Shown here: one piece after another, positions 11,433-20,394 of the stretch
How the letters are laid out: every line of letters begins with the position of its first letter
Position numbering within the stretch: position 1 is the first letter of the stretch
NCBI RefSeq assembly: GCF_002269385.1
Contig: NZ_CP022957.1
Location: forward strand, 4,021,001-4,085,000
Length of the DNA stretch: 64,000 bases
Reading direction: 5' to 3'
Source: Maribacter cobaltidurans
Lineage (GTDB): Bacteria; Bacteroidota; Bacteroidia; Flavobacteriales; Flavobacteriaceae
The notes under the pieces: model-generated
Seen by the model: the letters and a program-made list of their open reading frames with translations, nothing else
Databases searched by the model: none
Told to the model about the DNA's origin: nothing
Made by a program: the position numbers and the translations under genes

Positions 11433-12041
11433 TTATTTGTCTGCAAGGACATGCTTTTTCTCATCATAATAATTGGACAAGATAGACGCCAGTTCGGCCT
11501 CCCCGCTCAGGACACTTTCAATTTTGCTCTTGGTCTTATCACTTAATACCTGATGCAATGGTTGTTCTAGCTTATCGATTTTATAAAAGACCTTTCTGAT
11601 TTTGTTGTCCCACACCTTATAGTATTTTAATAGGTCGTCCGGATAGACCGTTTTACGCCGGGTTCCTTCATTGATGCCCCTAAACGGACTCGTAATATTC
11701 AAGTAACCATAATCATCCGTCAATTGTTCTCCCGGATTAATGTCCCTTACAGCGATTTCAAAATCATAGGCGGTGGTGAGGCAATTGGAGTTAAAACTAT
11801 GGTTTACGTATCTTCCATGGTCCCAACAAAGGACAAGATTTCCGTTGTTGTTCCTATAGGTATACGTGTCCAGAATATCCTGATAAATAGGCTCCATATT
11901 ATGAAAATCCAAGGGACTGAACTCCCGATCCAGTTTATCAAGCACCCAGGTAATGGTGCCAGCGGGAATAAATTGAACGGCCACGACACCGTAGCCTATT
12001 TCTTTGCTTATAAAGCGTAATTCCGTATGCGGATGAATCAT
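11433..12041 (-). CDS. SET domain-containing protein
   Basis: A 202-residue cytoplasmic protein with a compact SET fold, the lysine methyltransferase domain best known from eukaryotes. Visible motifs are an N-terminal KEIGYGVVAVQFIPAGTI strand, YVNHSFNSNC (the NHS/C motif that binds SAM) and GEQLTDDYGYLN (the catalytic Tyr region). No pre-SET cysteine cluster is present. A C-terminal helical tail (about residue 140 on) has no recognised domain. Bacterial SET proteins occur sporadically and their targets are mostly unknown. It is divergent from the xylanase. Confidence 0.85.
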   Translation of the reverse strand: MIHPHTELRFISKEIGYGVVAVQFIPAGTITWVLDKLDREFSPLDFHNMEPIYQDILDTYTYRNNNGNLVLCWDHGRYVNHSFNSNCLTTAYDFEIAVRDINPGEQLTDDYGYLNITSPFRGINEGTRRKTVYPDDLLKYYKVWDNKIRKVFYKIDKLEQPLHQVLSDKTKSKIESVLSGEAELASILSNYYDEKKHVLADK

Positions 12042-12248
12042 ATATGAATCATAATTAAAAGGTATTTATGAATAATAAAGTAAGGCAATAGTGCGTCCTG
12101 TACGCTACGTATCGTGAATTAAAATTAGTTTATTTTGATTTACAAATAACAGGATATTTAATGGGGAAGGAGAAATTTTGTAACATTTCAAGTTACGTAG
12201 GTTGTCGGTTTCTTAGTACTTTTAAGTTTCACATTTATTTTTAAAACC

Positions 12249-13433
12249 ATGAACATATTTAAGCCAACCGTTTTCCTAATATCTTCATTAGTATTGCTGA
12301 ACAGTTGTGGGGAAAAGGAAAAGCCGGAAATAACCGATCAGGGGGAAAAAGAGCCTGTATCCAAAACATTGAAGGAAGCTTATGCAGATGCTTTTAAAAT
12401 TGGGGTTGCCGTAAATGGTGCAATTGTATCTGGTGAGGATTCCGGGTCACAAGAAATCATATTGGAACAATTTAATACAGTGACTCCGGAGAATGTGATG
12501 AAAGCGGAAATTATTAATCCGGAGCCTGGAATCTTTGATTTTACGGCTGCCGATGCCTATGTGGATTTTTCCGAAAAAAACGACCTTTTTACAGTAGGGC
12601 ATACGTTGGTCTGGCACAACCAGACCCCAGCATGGTTTTTTCAGGATAAGAACGGCAATCCCAACACAAAAGAAGCGCAATTGGAGAGAATGCATCAACA
12701 TATACAGGCCGTTGCGGGTAGATATGCCGGGAGAATCGATGCGTGGGACGTGGTCAATGAGGTCATTGACAATGATGGCTCTTACAGAAGCAATACGGCT
12801 TGGGTCAAAAGTGTGGGCGATGGAGACGAACTTGTTAGAAATGCCTTCAAGTTTGCCAGTGAGTACGCCCCGGATACAGAACTTTATTATAATGACTTTA
12901 ATGCATGGAGGCCCACCAAAAGGGATGGTATTATGAAAATGGTGCGTATGCTACAAAATGAGGGGATTAAGATAGATGGCATAGGTATCCAAGGTCACTG
13001 GGGCCTTAATTATCCAAAGAACGAGTATATAGAGGCTGCAATCGATTCCTTTGCCTCTTTGGGTGTTAAGGTGATGATCACCGAGTTGGATGTAGATGTA
13101 CTCCCTTTAACAAAGGAAGGGCAAATTATTGGAACGGGCATGTTACATCCCCAATATCAATTGGAAGAGTTCAAAGAGTTTCTTGATCCCTACCCGGATG
13201 GACTTCCAGAAGATGTTCAAAAAGAATTGGCCGATAGATACGCGGAATTGATGGGTATTTTTTATAATAAAAGGGACAAAATTGATAGAGTTACTTTTTG
13301 GGGACTGCATGACGGTATGTCCTGGAAAAATAACTATCCCATAAATGCACGTACCAACTATCCACTCTTATACGACAGGCAATTAGAGCCTAAAAAGGCG
13401 GTCGAGGCCATTTTGAAAGTTCCTGAAAAGTAA
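12249..13433 (+). CDS. GH10 endo-1,4-beta-xylanase lipoprotein
   Basis: Cleaves internal beta-1,4 bonds in xylan, probably anchored to a membrane or the cell surface: the signal peptide ends at a lipobox before Cys20 (LLNSCGEKE). The GH10 barrel covers about residues 40-390, with HTLVWHNQTPAWFF, the acid/base Glu171 in DAWDVVNEVIDN and the nucleophile Glu279 in KVMITELDVDVLP. VTFWGLHDGMSWKN closes the domain. No carbohydrate-binding module is attached. It lies between the SET gene and the lipoprotein pair, 1.5 kb from the GH43 gene. Confidence 0.95.
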   Translation: MNIFKPTVFLISSLVLLNSCGEKEKPEITDQGEKEPVSKTLKEAYADAFKIGVAVNGAIVSGEDSGSQEIILEQFNTVTPENVMKAEIINPEPGIFDFTAADAYVDFSEKNDLFTVGHTLVWHNQTPAWFFQDKNGNPNTKEAQLERMHQHIQAVAGRYAGRIDAWDVVNEVIDNDGSYRSNTAWVKSVGDGDELVRNAFKFASEYAPDTELYYNDFNAWRPTKRDGIMKMVRMLQNEGIKIDGIGIQGHWGLNYPKNEYIEAAIDSFASLGVKVMITELDVDVLPLTKEGQIIGTGMLHPQYQLEEFKEFLDPYPDGLPEDVQKELADRYAELMGIFYNKRDKIDRVTFWGLHDGMSWKNNYPINARTNYPLLYDRQLEPKKAVEAILKVPEK

Positions 13434-13442
13434 AAACCGTTT

Positions 13443-13467
13443 AATTACCCTTTTATTTGGGGTAATT
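13443..13467 (+). terminator. Hairpin after the xylanase gene
   Basis: AATTACCC (13443-13450) pairs with GGGTAATT (13460-13467) around a 9-base T-rich loop, 10 bp after the xylanase stop. There is no T tract after it, so it may be a 3' stabilising hairpin rather than a true intrinsic terminator. Confidence 0.4.
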
Positions 13468-13571
13468 GACGGTGGTTCATCCAATCTTTTTTAATCATTG
13501 ATGCGGATCATAGGTTCAATGAGAAGTTTAAAATGGATAAGATGTGATTTTCATACTTTTATTTTATTTCC

Positions 13572-14885
13572 TTATCTAGCATACCTTTCAAAGAATTCGT
13601 TCGTATCCTTGATGTCCTCCAGTTTTAACATCCAACACACTTCGGAAAGGTCCGAAAAGTCCAACCCATTCTCCGCAACTGCTTCATTGTTATAGCGTCC
13701 GTCCTTGCCGTTATATTGATTGGATAGTTCAACGGCCAATTCCCAAACCGATTTTAATTTGGAATCCATCACCTCTTCTTTCCATTCGGTGTACCCAGGG
13801 GTTCGAAATCCTGGCGTCCCATTACCTACGGTATTTCCATCGGGAATTTTATTGTAATCCGTGTTCTTTTTCACAAAATCCAATAATTCAGGAGTTGTAA
13901 CTTCTTCGTTCCAGTCACTATGCTGCACTATATGGATACGTTTCTTGGTTTCCAATTGAGGTAGTTTCTTTTGAAGTGCCTTGACCAACTGGGCCGAAAA
14001 ATCGGACTGGCCCGCTTCCGCAATCCAGATATCTCCCTCAGCCTCCAATGTGACCGTTGCCAATTGTGCGACTTCCTCCGCAGCCGCTTCCATACGCTCA
14101 TGGGCATCTGTCCAGTTTGTATCAAAAGCCAACTTAAAAAGGGTATTGGGAGGTACATACAATCCTTCCTGAATACCATACGTACCGGCAACCGCATGGT
14201 AATTCACGTGCATGAAATTGGGAGAGGTCATTAAGGTCAATAATCCTGCAGCGGCCTGTAGGTCGTCCACATCAGTCTTGCAATCAAAATGCATTAACAG
14301 GAGATCTTTCCCTATTTCAAATCGAGGCTGGTTTTTGTAAAGTTCCAGCGCTTTCAAATATTTCTGTCCACCGGCCTCCGTTTGGTCCTGTAAAAAGTCG
14401 TTAAGTTCAGGATGGTTGTCGTTTATAAAGGTTAGCAATTTAGTTCTGTTATTCCCGAAGGTTTCGGCATCAAAATCCACATATTCGGTGACCACTTTGG
14501 AAACTTTGCCATCTACCACGGAGAGATAATAATTACTGATAAAAGGTTTTTCGTATAGAAATTGAATTCGGGTATCCAATTTGGAAACCTCGGCCTTTAC
14601 CATCCCATTATCTTGCTGAACAACATCCAAAACCTCGTAGGTAGGGTCAAAAACAGCGTCCCACTTCAATAGTTCTTCGTAATCTTCGTGTGAATATGAG
14701 GAAGTATAATCACCTTCCTGGGTTTGAAGACTATCGGCCAGCAGCACCGGAATTTGGGAATAATCGGAAGTGTCCAGCATATTAAAATACCGGGTTGTAA
14801 TTTCGGTATCGCTTAATTTTTCAGAATTTTTACAAGAAATGAATCCGATGGCACATATGGCCCATACTATAATCTTTTTATTCAT
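13572..14885 (-). CDS. Lipoprotein with a nucleoside-hydrolase-like domain
   Basis: A 437-residue exported lipoprotein (lipobox GFISCKN, Cys18). Residues about 25-130 look like a SnoaL/NTF2-like module. From about 185 the string LLLMHFDCKTDVDDLQAAAG resembles the Asp-rich calcium and ribose site of nucleoside hydrolases (usually DxDPGxDD), followed by GTYGIQEGLYVPPN and DIWIAEAGQSDFSAQL. The core is divergent, so the assignment rests on the Asp cluster and fold-like order. Its start overlaps the end of the ADP-ribosylglycohydrolase-like gene by 8 bp, so the two act together or are at least co-translated. It could be a hydrolase of another N-glycoside. Confidence 0.6.
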   Translation of the reverse strand: MNKKIIVWAICAIGFISCKNSEKLSDTEITTRYFNMLDTSDYSQIPVLLADSLQTQEGDYTSSYSHEDYEELLKWDAVFDPTYEVLDVVQQDNGMVKAEVSKLDTRIQFLYEKPFISNYYLSVVDGKVSKVVTEYVDFDAETFGNNRTKLLTFINDNHPELNDFLQDQTEAGGQKYLKALELYKNQPRFEIGKDLLLMHFDCKTDVDDLQAAAGLLTLMTSPNFMHVNYHAVAGTYGIQEGLYVPPNTLFKLAFDTNWTDAHERMEAAAEEVAQLATVTLEAEGDIWIAEAGQSDFSAQLVKALQKKLPQLETKKRIHIVQHSDWNEEVTTPELLDFVKKNTDYNKIPDGNTVGNGTPGFRTPGYTEWKEEVMDSKLKSVWELAVELSNQYNGKDGRYNNEAVAENGLDFSDLSEVCWMLKLEDIKDTNEFFERYAR

Positions 14886-16212
14886 GCGTAGTCTTTAATG
14901 GAATGATCCAGTTATTATTTTCAGTATCCAAGGTTCCGCCGATTTGTTCCTGTACAACCCTATCGGTTACCCGAAGGCCCTTTTCAGCCATAGCCTCAAA
15001 GGTATCGATTCCATCGTTGGGAAAGTTTTGTCGTGTTCTGTGAATATTGAATGTATTGGAGAATTGCCTGCCAAAGGCCTTTTCCACCCCGTCCTTACCC
15101 AGCATAAAACCAAGCATACCGCCCCAAGTGGCAGTTGGATTGTCCGAATCCCATCCGGTAAGCACCCCGATTTTTATGGTCTCCTTTAAGTCTCCTTCAC
15201 CATAGAAAAGACTAACCAAACTAGCTGCAAAATTGATACCCGCAGCAAAACATCCATTACAATACAAATTTTGAGAGGTAATGTCATATCCATCCTCTTC
15301 ATTCACTTGATATCTTTGGTATATGGAATCCCGGGTCTGTTCCCAGGGAATACCAGATTCATATAGTTGATGTACATAATCGTACATTTTGGCTGGGTAT
15401 TCCGTATCGGGGAGGGATTTGCGCGCTTCCTGGGCCATCCATTGAACCCGTTTGTGCATTTTTTCTTCCGATGGTTGGCTTGCCAAAGCATACATGCGTA
15501 CATAGAATTTGGAGATGTCCTCCGCTTCCTGGCTTGCAACGGTTTGTATGGGAAGTACGGCGATTTTAACGGCAACATCCGGTCTTGCAGGAGCAAAGAG
15601 CCCGAAAATTTCTGTAGTTAACTGGGCATCTATCATTTCAAAATGCTCGTTTTGTTCTGGACTTCCTGTAGCTGGTGGCAAAACCCCTTCTTGCATCAGG
15701 TCAAAGGCTTTTTGGTTGGAGACCCATAAATAGTTTTCCTCTTCCGGCCTAATATGGGTTAACCAACCATCCCGAATCTGTTCCGGGGTGAGTAGGGTGG
15801 TTTTATGGGTGTTGAGCAAATGCTGATACATATATTCAATGTCCGTATCATCGTCTGCACCCCATATTTCAGTAGTATCCCGAAATACAAAGTCAATAGT
15901 GGGGGAGAGGTCGCTGGGTTCTCCCTCCGAAAAAATACTGGGTTGGTCCGGCTGGCCCCAATCTTCACGGGTATAGAAATCTCCGGTTTTAATTTCACCA
16001 ATATTTCCAATTTTATCCATCTCGGTGACCAATCCGGTCCAATTGGCAATACACTGAGCGAGCCAAAAACCATAGAGTTGGTCTTTATAATTATCCCTTG
16101 AAATGGTTATTGTAGCATCTTCTTTTTCAAGTGAATCTATTTCTTTGTTACTGGTTTTGCAGCCCAAAATACCTATAAAAAGAAATAAGTAGACTAGTTT
16201 TTTAGCTTTCAT
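14878..16212 (-). CDS. ADP-ribosylglycohydrolase-like lipoprotein
   Basis: A 444-residue exported lipoprotein (lipobox GILGCKTS, Cys18) with an all-helical DraG/ARH-type domain. The two metal sites are recognisable: GADDDTDIEYMYQHLL in the first third and LTGWDSDNPTATWGGMLG near residues 345-362, standing for the DDT and DxDT motifs of the family. DraG enzymes remove ADP-ribose from proteins, but distant members act on other N- or O-glycosides, and export argues against a cytoplasmic protein substrate. It is the first gene of a two-gene operon with the nucleoside-hydrolase-like lipoprotein. Confidence 0.75.
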   Translation of the reverse strand: MKAKKLVYLFLFIGILGCKTSNKEIDSLEKEDATITISRDNYKDQLYGFWLAQCIANWTGLVTEMDKIGNIGEIKTGDFYTREDWGQPDQPSIFSEGEPSDLSPTIDFVFRDTTEIWGADDDTDIEYMYQHLLNTHKTTLLTPEQIRDGWLTHIRPEEENYLWVSNQKAFDLMQEGVLPPATGSPEQNEHFEMIDAQLTTEIFGLFAPARPDVAVKIAVLPIQTVASQEAEDISKFYVRMYALASQPSEEKMHKRVQWMAQEARKSLPDTEYPAKMYDYVHQLYESGIPWEQTRDSIYQRYQVNEEDGYDITSQNLYCNGCFAAGINFAASLVSLFYGEGDLKETIKIGVLTGWDSDNPTATWGGMLGFMLGKDGVEKAFGRQFSNTFNIHRTRQNFPNDGIDTFEAMAEKGLRVTDRVVQEQIGGTLDTENNNWIIPLKTTHE

Positions 16213-16281
16213 GAAGTTTTTATTGTTGGATGATTATTTCAATATAGTAATCTTTATTATACTGTTGTTCAAATTATCTAC

Positions 16282-16911
16282 TCAATCACAACAGCAATTT
16301 TTGTCGCTATTTGCTTTTTCAAAACATTCCATTCCTTCTTTAAAGGCAAAGTAAGCAAGACCAAGTGTTCCTATACTATCAATATATCGTAGTCCAAAAA
16401 GTTCATAAAGTCCACTACTTGCAAGTAAAATTACTGACATATAAACGCAGACCATAGTACAGTTGGCATCTGCTAAAATTGGTGCCGAATTCAGCTGGCC
16501 TCCAACTTTTCTCTTCCAAACAACCAAAATCCACATGATTAGAATTGAAATCATTGAAATAACAACACCCCAAAAGGTAGTTATTGGTTTGTGTCCTGTC
16601 CAAATATTATAGACACTAGTTATAACGAGACCTAAAACCAAAATATAGAAAGCAATTCCTGTAATTCGTAGTGCTGTCCGTTCAAAGTCATTTCGTTTAC
16701 TATTAGGGTTATTTTGAATTCTTAATACCATATGGGCTATTCCTAATCCGGAAACAACTTCGATGAAACTATCCAAGCCGAAACCGAAAAGAGCGAGACT
16801 TTCATCTTCGAATCCAAGATATGTTGAAATAAGCCCTTCCACAACGTTATATATGATTGTAAATAGAGCGAGTCCAAATGCAATTTTATATAGTCTTATA
16901 TTTTCAGACAT
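16282..16911 (-). CDS. Cation transporter, CDF-like
   Basis: A 209-residue inner-membrane protein with about six hydrophobic segments and no cytoplasmic C-terminal metal domain, shorter than classical CDF exporters. FGFGLDSFIEVVSGLGIAHM resembles the CDF second helix with its metal-binding Asp, and ILADANCTMVCVYMSVILL the fifth helix with another Asp. The tail ends in NCCCD, a likely soft-metal ligand cluster. Probably a heavy-metal efflux protein; the metal is unknown. Confidence 0.72.
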   Translation of the reverse strand: MSENIRLYKIAFGLALFTIIYNVVEGLISTYLGFEDESLALFGFGLDSFIEVVSGLGIAHMVLRIQNNPNSKRNDFERTALRITGIAFYILVLGLVITSVYNIWTGHKPITTFWGVVISMISILIMWILVVWKRKVGGQLNSAPILADANCTMVCVYMSVILLASSGLYELFGLRYIDSIGTLGLAYFAFKEGMECFEKANSDKNCCCD

Positions 16912-17097
16912 TGAAAATTGTTTTTTGATTTATTCTGGCTTACTAACAAAATTACACTTTTAAAGGTGTCTGTACCATCTTTGTGCAAGTCGGTGATTAT
17001 AATTGGGAGATGGAGTGCGAGAAAAGAAAAAATAGTCCTGAAATTAAATTTATGTTTTATTGCGAGTAAAGATTTGTTTAAATGTAGGTTTAATCCA

Positions 17098-17982
17098 TTA
17101 TTTTAAACGGATATCCGGGAAAGGTATATACGTATCATCGCCCGGTACTTTGGGAAATCTTTTATCCTGCCAGTCCTCTTTGGCCTGTTTGAGTTTTTCC
17201 CGGTCCGACGAGACAAAATTCCAAAGTAAATAATGTTCCCGGCCCAAAGGTTTCCCGCCAAACAGCAGTAGTTGGGTGTTTTTGGTGACATGAATGTCAC
17301 AATGGTTCTCCGTTTTTGAAATGAGCATTTGTCCGGCCTTGATTTCCGAATCTTTTTCAAAGACACTTCCCGTAACTACCACGATGGCAATTTCCCCTTT
17401 CAGTTCCCCGTTGATTTTAATGGTTTGTTCCTCCGGACTCTCAATTTTGAGCATAAATAGGGGAGAATAGACTTTTAAGGGTGATTGCCGACCATATCCT
17501 GTGCCTGCTACCAAGGTATATAGGGTTTGCCCATCCTGCCAGCGTGGTAGTTCTTCCTTGGGGATAAACTGAAAATTAGGTTCCATGTCTTCCAATTCCT
17601 TGGGTAGGGCCACCCAGACCTGATAACCGTGCATGGTAAATCTATTACTATTTCGTAACTGGGCCGGTGTGCGTTCCGTATGGGTGACGGCCTTACCAAA
17701 GGTCATAAAACCTACATCGCCCGGGGTAATGATTTGATTGGCACCGGTACTATCCTTATGTGCTATCTCGCCCTCAAAAAGGTAGGTTAGGGTACTTAAA
17801 CCCGTATGCGGATGTTGGTCCACGTCCATGTACTTACCCTTGCCCAATGCAACCGGTCCCATATGGTCTATAAAGGTAAATGGGCCTACTTGGCGCTTTT
17901 TCCGAATGGGAAGCAGGCGTCCTACGGTAAACTGACCAATGTCCGCAGGTTTTTCATCTACTAGGATTTGATTGTTCGTCAT
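17098..17982 (-). CDS. Pirin family protein
   Basis: A 294-residue bicupin. The N-terminal cupin has the metal site pattern DQHPHTGLSTLTYLFEGEI and FMTFGKAVTHTERTP, with His residues and a Glu as metal ligands; PFTFIDHMGPV precedes it. The C-terminal pirin domain follows from about residue 175 (SPLFMLKIESPEEQ). Bacterial pirins include quercetin dioxygenases and redox-linked regulators; which applies cannot be decided here. Confidence 0.9.
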   Translation of the reverse strand: MTNNQILVDEKPADIGQFTVGRLLPIRKKRQVGPFTFIDHMGPVALGKGKYMDVDQHPHTGLSTLTYLFEGEIAHKDSTGANQIITPGDVGFMTFGKAVTHTERTPAQLRNSNRFTMHGYQVWVALPKELEDMEPNFQFIPKEELPRWQDGQTLYTLVAGTGYGRQSPLKVYSPLFMLKIESPEEQTIKINGELKGEIAIVVVTGSVFEKDSEIKAGQMLISKTENHCDIHVTKNTQLLLFGGKPLGREHYLLWNFVSSDREKLKQAKEDWQDKRFPKVPGDDTYIPFPDIRLK

Positions 17983-18078
17983 TGGGCCGGAAGATTATAA
18001 TTTTAAGTTCGAAATTCGATATTTCAAGTTACGGATTCTTTCAGAATCATAGGGCGCAAAATCATTTGGCAGTGCAGC

Positions 18079-18642
18079 TTAATTCACAATCATTCCTTTC
18101 TTTCGATTATTGGAGATGAACAACCATAGAGCCAGTAGAAGTAGGCATACCACCATAAGAAGTGGAACATAATACATTTGGTCGGTACTCACGTTAATGG
18201 CCACGAGTAAAGCCCCTACGGAAATGATACCCGCAAAAATCGCGTATCCTATTTCGTCATAGAACCAAGCATAGGGGAAAAAATGGGCCCCTGTAATAAT
18301 GACATAGGTCATTACAAAATAATCTGGATTATCCCTCAGAATAAAAAACAGAAAGGGAAAATAAAAAAGCTGTGCAAAATTAAGCCACATACCCAAAGGT
18401 TGTAGGGGGTTGGTTTTGGTAGTCCAAGTGGTTTTAAGGGCTTTGGACAATAAATAGGCCAAAGGTAACATAAACATACCAACGTAAAAGGTCCAAATAC
18501 TTTTGGTAAACGCTTCTTTGGGCAAGGTCCAGATATAGGCGATAATGGTCCAGACAATGGCAGCGGATATGATAAAATCAATTCCACTTTTAGCGTTAAT
18601 GGCCAATTCCAATTTGAGTTTTTTTAAATCCTGCTTGTTCAT
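18079..18642 (-). CDS. DUF7010-like integral membrane protein
   Basis: A 187-residue protein with a basic, amphipathic N-terminus (DLKKLKLELAINAKSGIDF) followed by about six hydrophobic segments and a short basic tail (NNRKKGMIVN). The N-terminal pattern and layout match what I recall as DUF7010. No catalytic motif is visible and the function is unknown. It stands alone between pirin and a hexapeptide-repeat protein. Confidence 0.65.
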   Translation of the reverse strand: MNKQDLKKLKLELAINAKSGIDFIISAAIVWTIIAYIWTLPKEAFTKSIWTFYVGMFMLPLAYLLSKALKTTWTTKTNPLQPLGMWLNFAQLFYFPFLFFILRDNPDYFVMTYVIITGAHFFPYAWFYDEIGYAIFAGIISVGALLVAINVSTDQMYYVPLLMVVCLLLLALWLFISNNRKKGMIVN

Positions 18643-18822
18643 GATAGTTCTTGGTTGATTACAGGGTAAAAGTATATTTTGCTTTTAAGAACAACCAATT
18701 CCTTTTACCCAAGTGTAATTTTTTATGAATGAATTGTTTGTATTCTGAAATGAAGGTTGCGGCAAGGAATTGTTGTAAATGTAGGCCTAATGAGGTTATC
18801 CTTCTTCAGGACAACTACCGAA

Positions 18823-19461
18823 CTAGGTATCCCCTTGTTGATTAACCAATTCCAGTCTTTTTACAATGGAATTCTTTTTCAAAAGGGTACCTGGGGATAA
18901 AACGGCATTGGCACCAATTTTAGAATCGTCCCCTACCAAAGAACCAAACTTATCCACTCCGGTATCTATGGTTTCATTATTGTACTTAACCCAAATTCTT
19001 TTATTCTCTCGCTCATTGTAATGGTTTGCCGCAATTGATCCCGCCTCAAAATTTACATTTTGTCCAATAATACTGTTTCCGATATAGTTTAAATGGGCAA
19101 CGGCGGTTTGGGAACAAATAATGCTGCTCTTTATTTCCGAGCCAGGACCTATTTTCACGAATTTGTCCAAAAACACACCTTCCCTAAAATAAGCGTTGGC
19201 ACCTATTTTACAATGCTCCAGGGCTATAAATGGTCTTTTAAAGGTTACACCCTTTTCTATGATAACGGATTTATGAACGGCAATGCCATTCTCTATGTTG
19301 AATTCCGGCCCCAAGTGGGTTATTATTTTTTCAAGAATGTCTTTTAAATGGGTTGTCAACTTCCAGGGTGCTGGGGACTGGGATAGGTCAAAGTACTCGG
19401 GGAGGTTCGTTATAAAATCTTTAATATCCAGTTTTTGATTCATTGAAATTTGAATTTTCAC
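18823..19461 (-). CDS. Left-handed beta-helix (hexapeptide repeat) acyltransferase-like protein
   Basis: A 212-residue protein. After a helical N-terminus (residues 1-50) it has repeated hexapeptide turns: KSVIIEKGVTFKRP, CKIGANAYFREGVFLDKFVK, SEIKSSIICSQTA, NYIGNSIIGQNVNFEAGSIA, and SLVGDDSKIGANAVLSPGTL. The layout resembles the C-terminal domain of GlmU and related sugar nucleotidyl/acetyltransferases without the nucleotidyltransferase half. The acceptor is unknown. Met1 or Met7 could be the start. Confidence 0.78.
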   Translation of the reverse strand: MKIQISMNQKLDIKDFITNLPEYFDLSQSPAPWKLTTHLKDILEKIITHLGPEFNIENGIAVHKSVIIEKGVTFKRPFIALEHCKIGANAYFREGVFLDKFVKIGPGSEIKSSIICSQTAVAHLNYIGNSIIGQNVNFEAGSIAANHYNERENKRIWVKYNNETIDTGVDKFGSLVGDDSKIGANAVLSPGTLLKKNSIVKRLELVNQQGDT

Positions 19462-19487
19462 CTATTTCAGTTCGGCACCGTACAATT

Positions 19488-20054
19488 TTATTTATTTTTT
19501 TCCAGCCTTTTGAACCCATAGTACATTAGTCCGCAACACAGAAGTAATCCGACTATAGCGGGTATTAAAATAGACTTTCCGGATTCCCCTGCATTTTGAA
19601 TACTCCATACAATTTTACCTGTAGCCATGAGTACGACTACTCCAATTCCAATAAGTAGACTCCGTTTCCAAAAAGCTAGACCCAAGGCTAAAAATGATAA
19701 GGGAATCGTCAAAGTCAATAGTAGTTTGCTTAAATTCCAATCCCCGTATAGATAATCCTTCTCGAATGCTAAAAACCCCATGACGTTTTCACTTACAATT
19801 TCGGGTTTGGGAAACCAAAACATACTCGTAAATAAGGCGAAAATGGAAATCATCATTCCCGTAAAACTTTTTTTGTAAGCGAAATAGCAAAAAGGAAGTA
19901 AAAAAAGGGGCCTTACATACCAACTCCATTGATTGTGGTGCCGTTCAAAAACCCAATCAAAAAAAGGCCTATAGGTCATTGATACTGTTATGAAGGCAAT
20001 GGTCAAACACAAAAAGAGGCCGCCAACTATGATATCTGTATTCCTGTTTTTCAT
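19488..20054 (-). CDS. Hypothetical integral membrane protein
   Basis: A 188-residue protein with about six hydrophobic segments and a short basic C-terminus (GFKRLEKNK). The only distinctive piece is YRPFFDWVFERHHNQWSWYV, an aromatic-rich extracytoplasmic loop near residues 28-47. I do not recognise a family. It lies 26 bp after the hexapeptide protein's start on the same strand and just before the repeat-bearing spacer at 20.1 kb. Confidence 0.65.
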   Translation of the reverse strand: MKNRNTDIIVGGLFLCLTIAFITVSMTYRPFFDWVFERHHNQWSWYVRPLFLLPFCYFAYKKSFTGMMISIFALFTSMFWFPKPEIVSENVMGFLAFEKDYLYGDWNLSKLLLTLTIPLSFLALGLAFWKRSLLIGIGVVVLMATGKIVWSIQNAGESGKSILIPAIVGLLLCCGLMYYGFKRLEKNK

Positions 20055-20394
20055 TTATTTTATTTATAAACGCCAACACAACATTTTGCAAAACATCTGC
20101 AATTGCTGTACGCGTGTAGGAGCAAAAGAGGCAAATTTTAAGGAAATATAGTAAAAACTATTAATGATAGCATGGCTATAACCTTCTAACTTAAAGAATC
20201 ACTTAATTTTATTTAAATTACTGAATAACAGTTAATTACCTAAAAAAAATAAAAACTTCTGTAGAATTAGCAATATAATTTACGCTATGAAAAATGGACG
20301 CTTTAAAAGCGCTGAACTTACCTTGAGCACTAGCCTTGATGCAAGGCAAAAACCTTGATTTCCCTTCTTTTCACCTATTTTCCAAAATACATTA
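20055..20394. other. Gene-free 340-bp spacer with a copy of a dispersed 27-bp motif
   Basis: No credible gene. A 27-bp motif at 20130-20156, whose core is AATTTTAAGGAAATATAG, recurs with two substitutions at 22539-22565, each roughly 75-140 bp above the start of a minus-strand gene. A small perfect inverted repeat CGCTTT-A-AAAGCG is near 20300. A 23-codon ORF (MKNGRFKSAELTL...) begins near 20287 but has nothing to support it. Confidence 0.5.
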
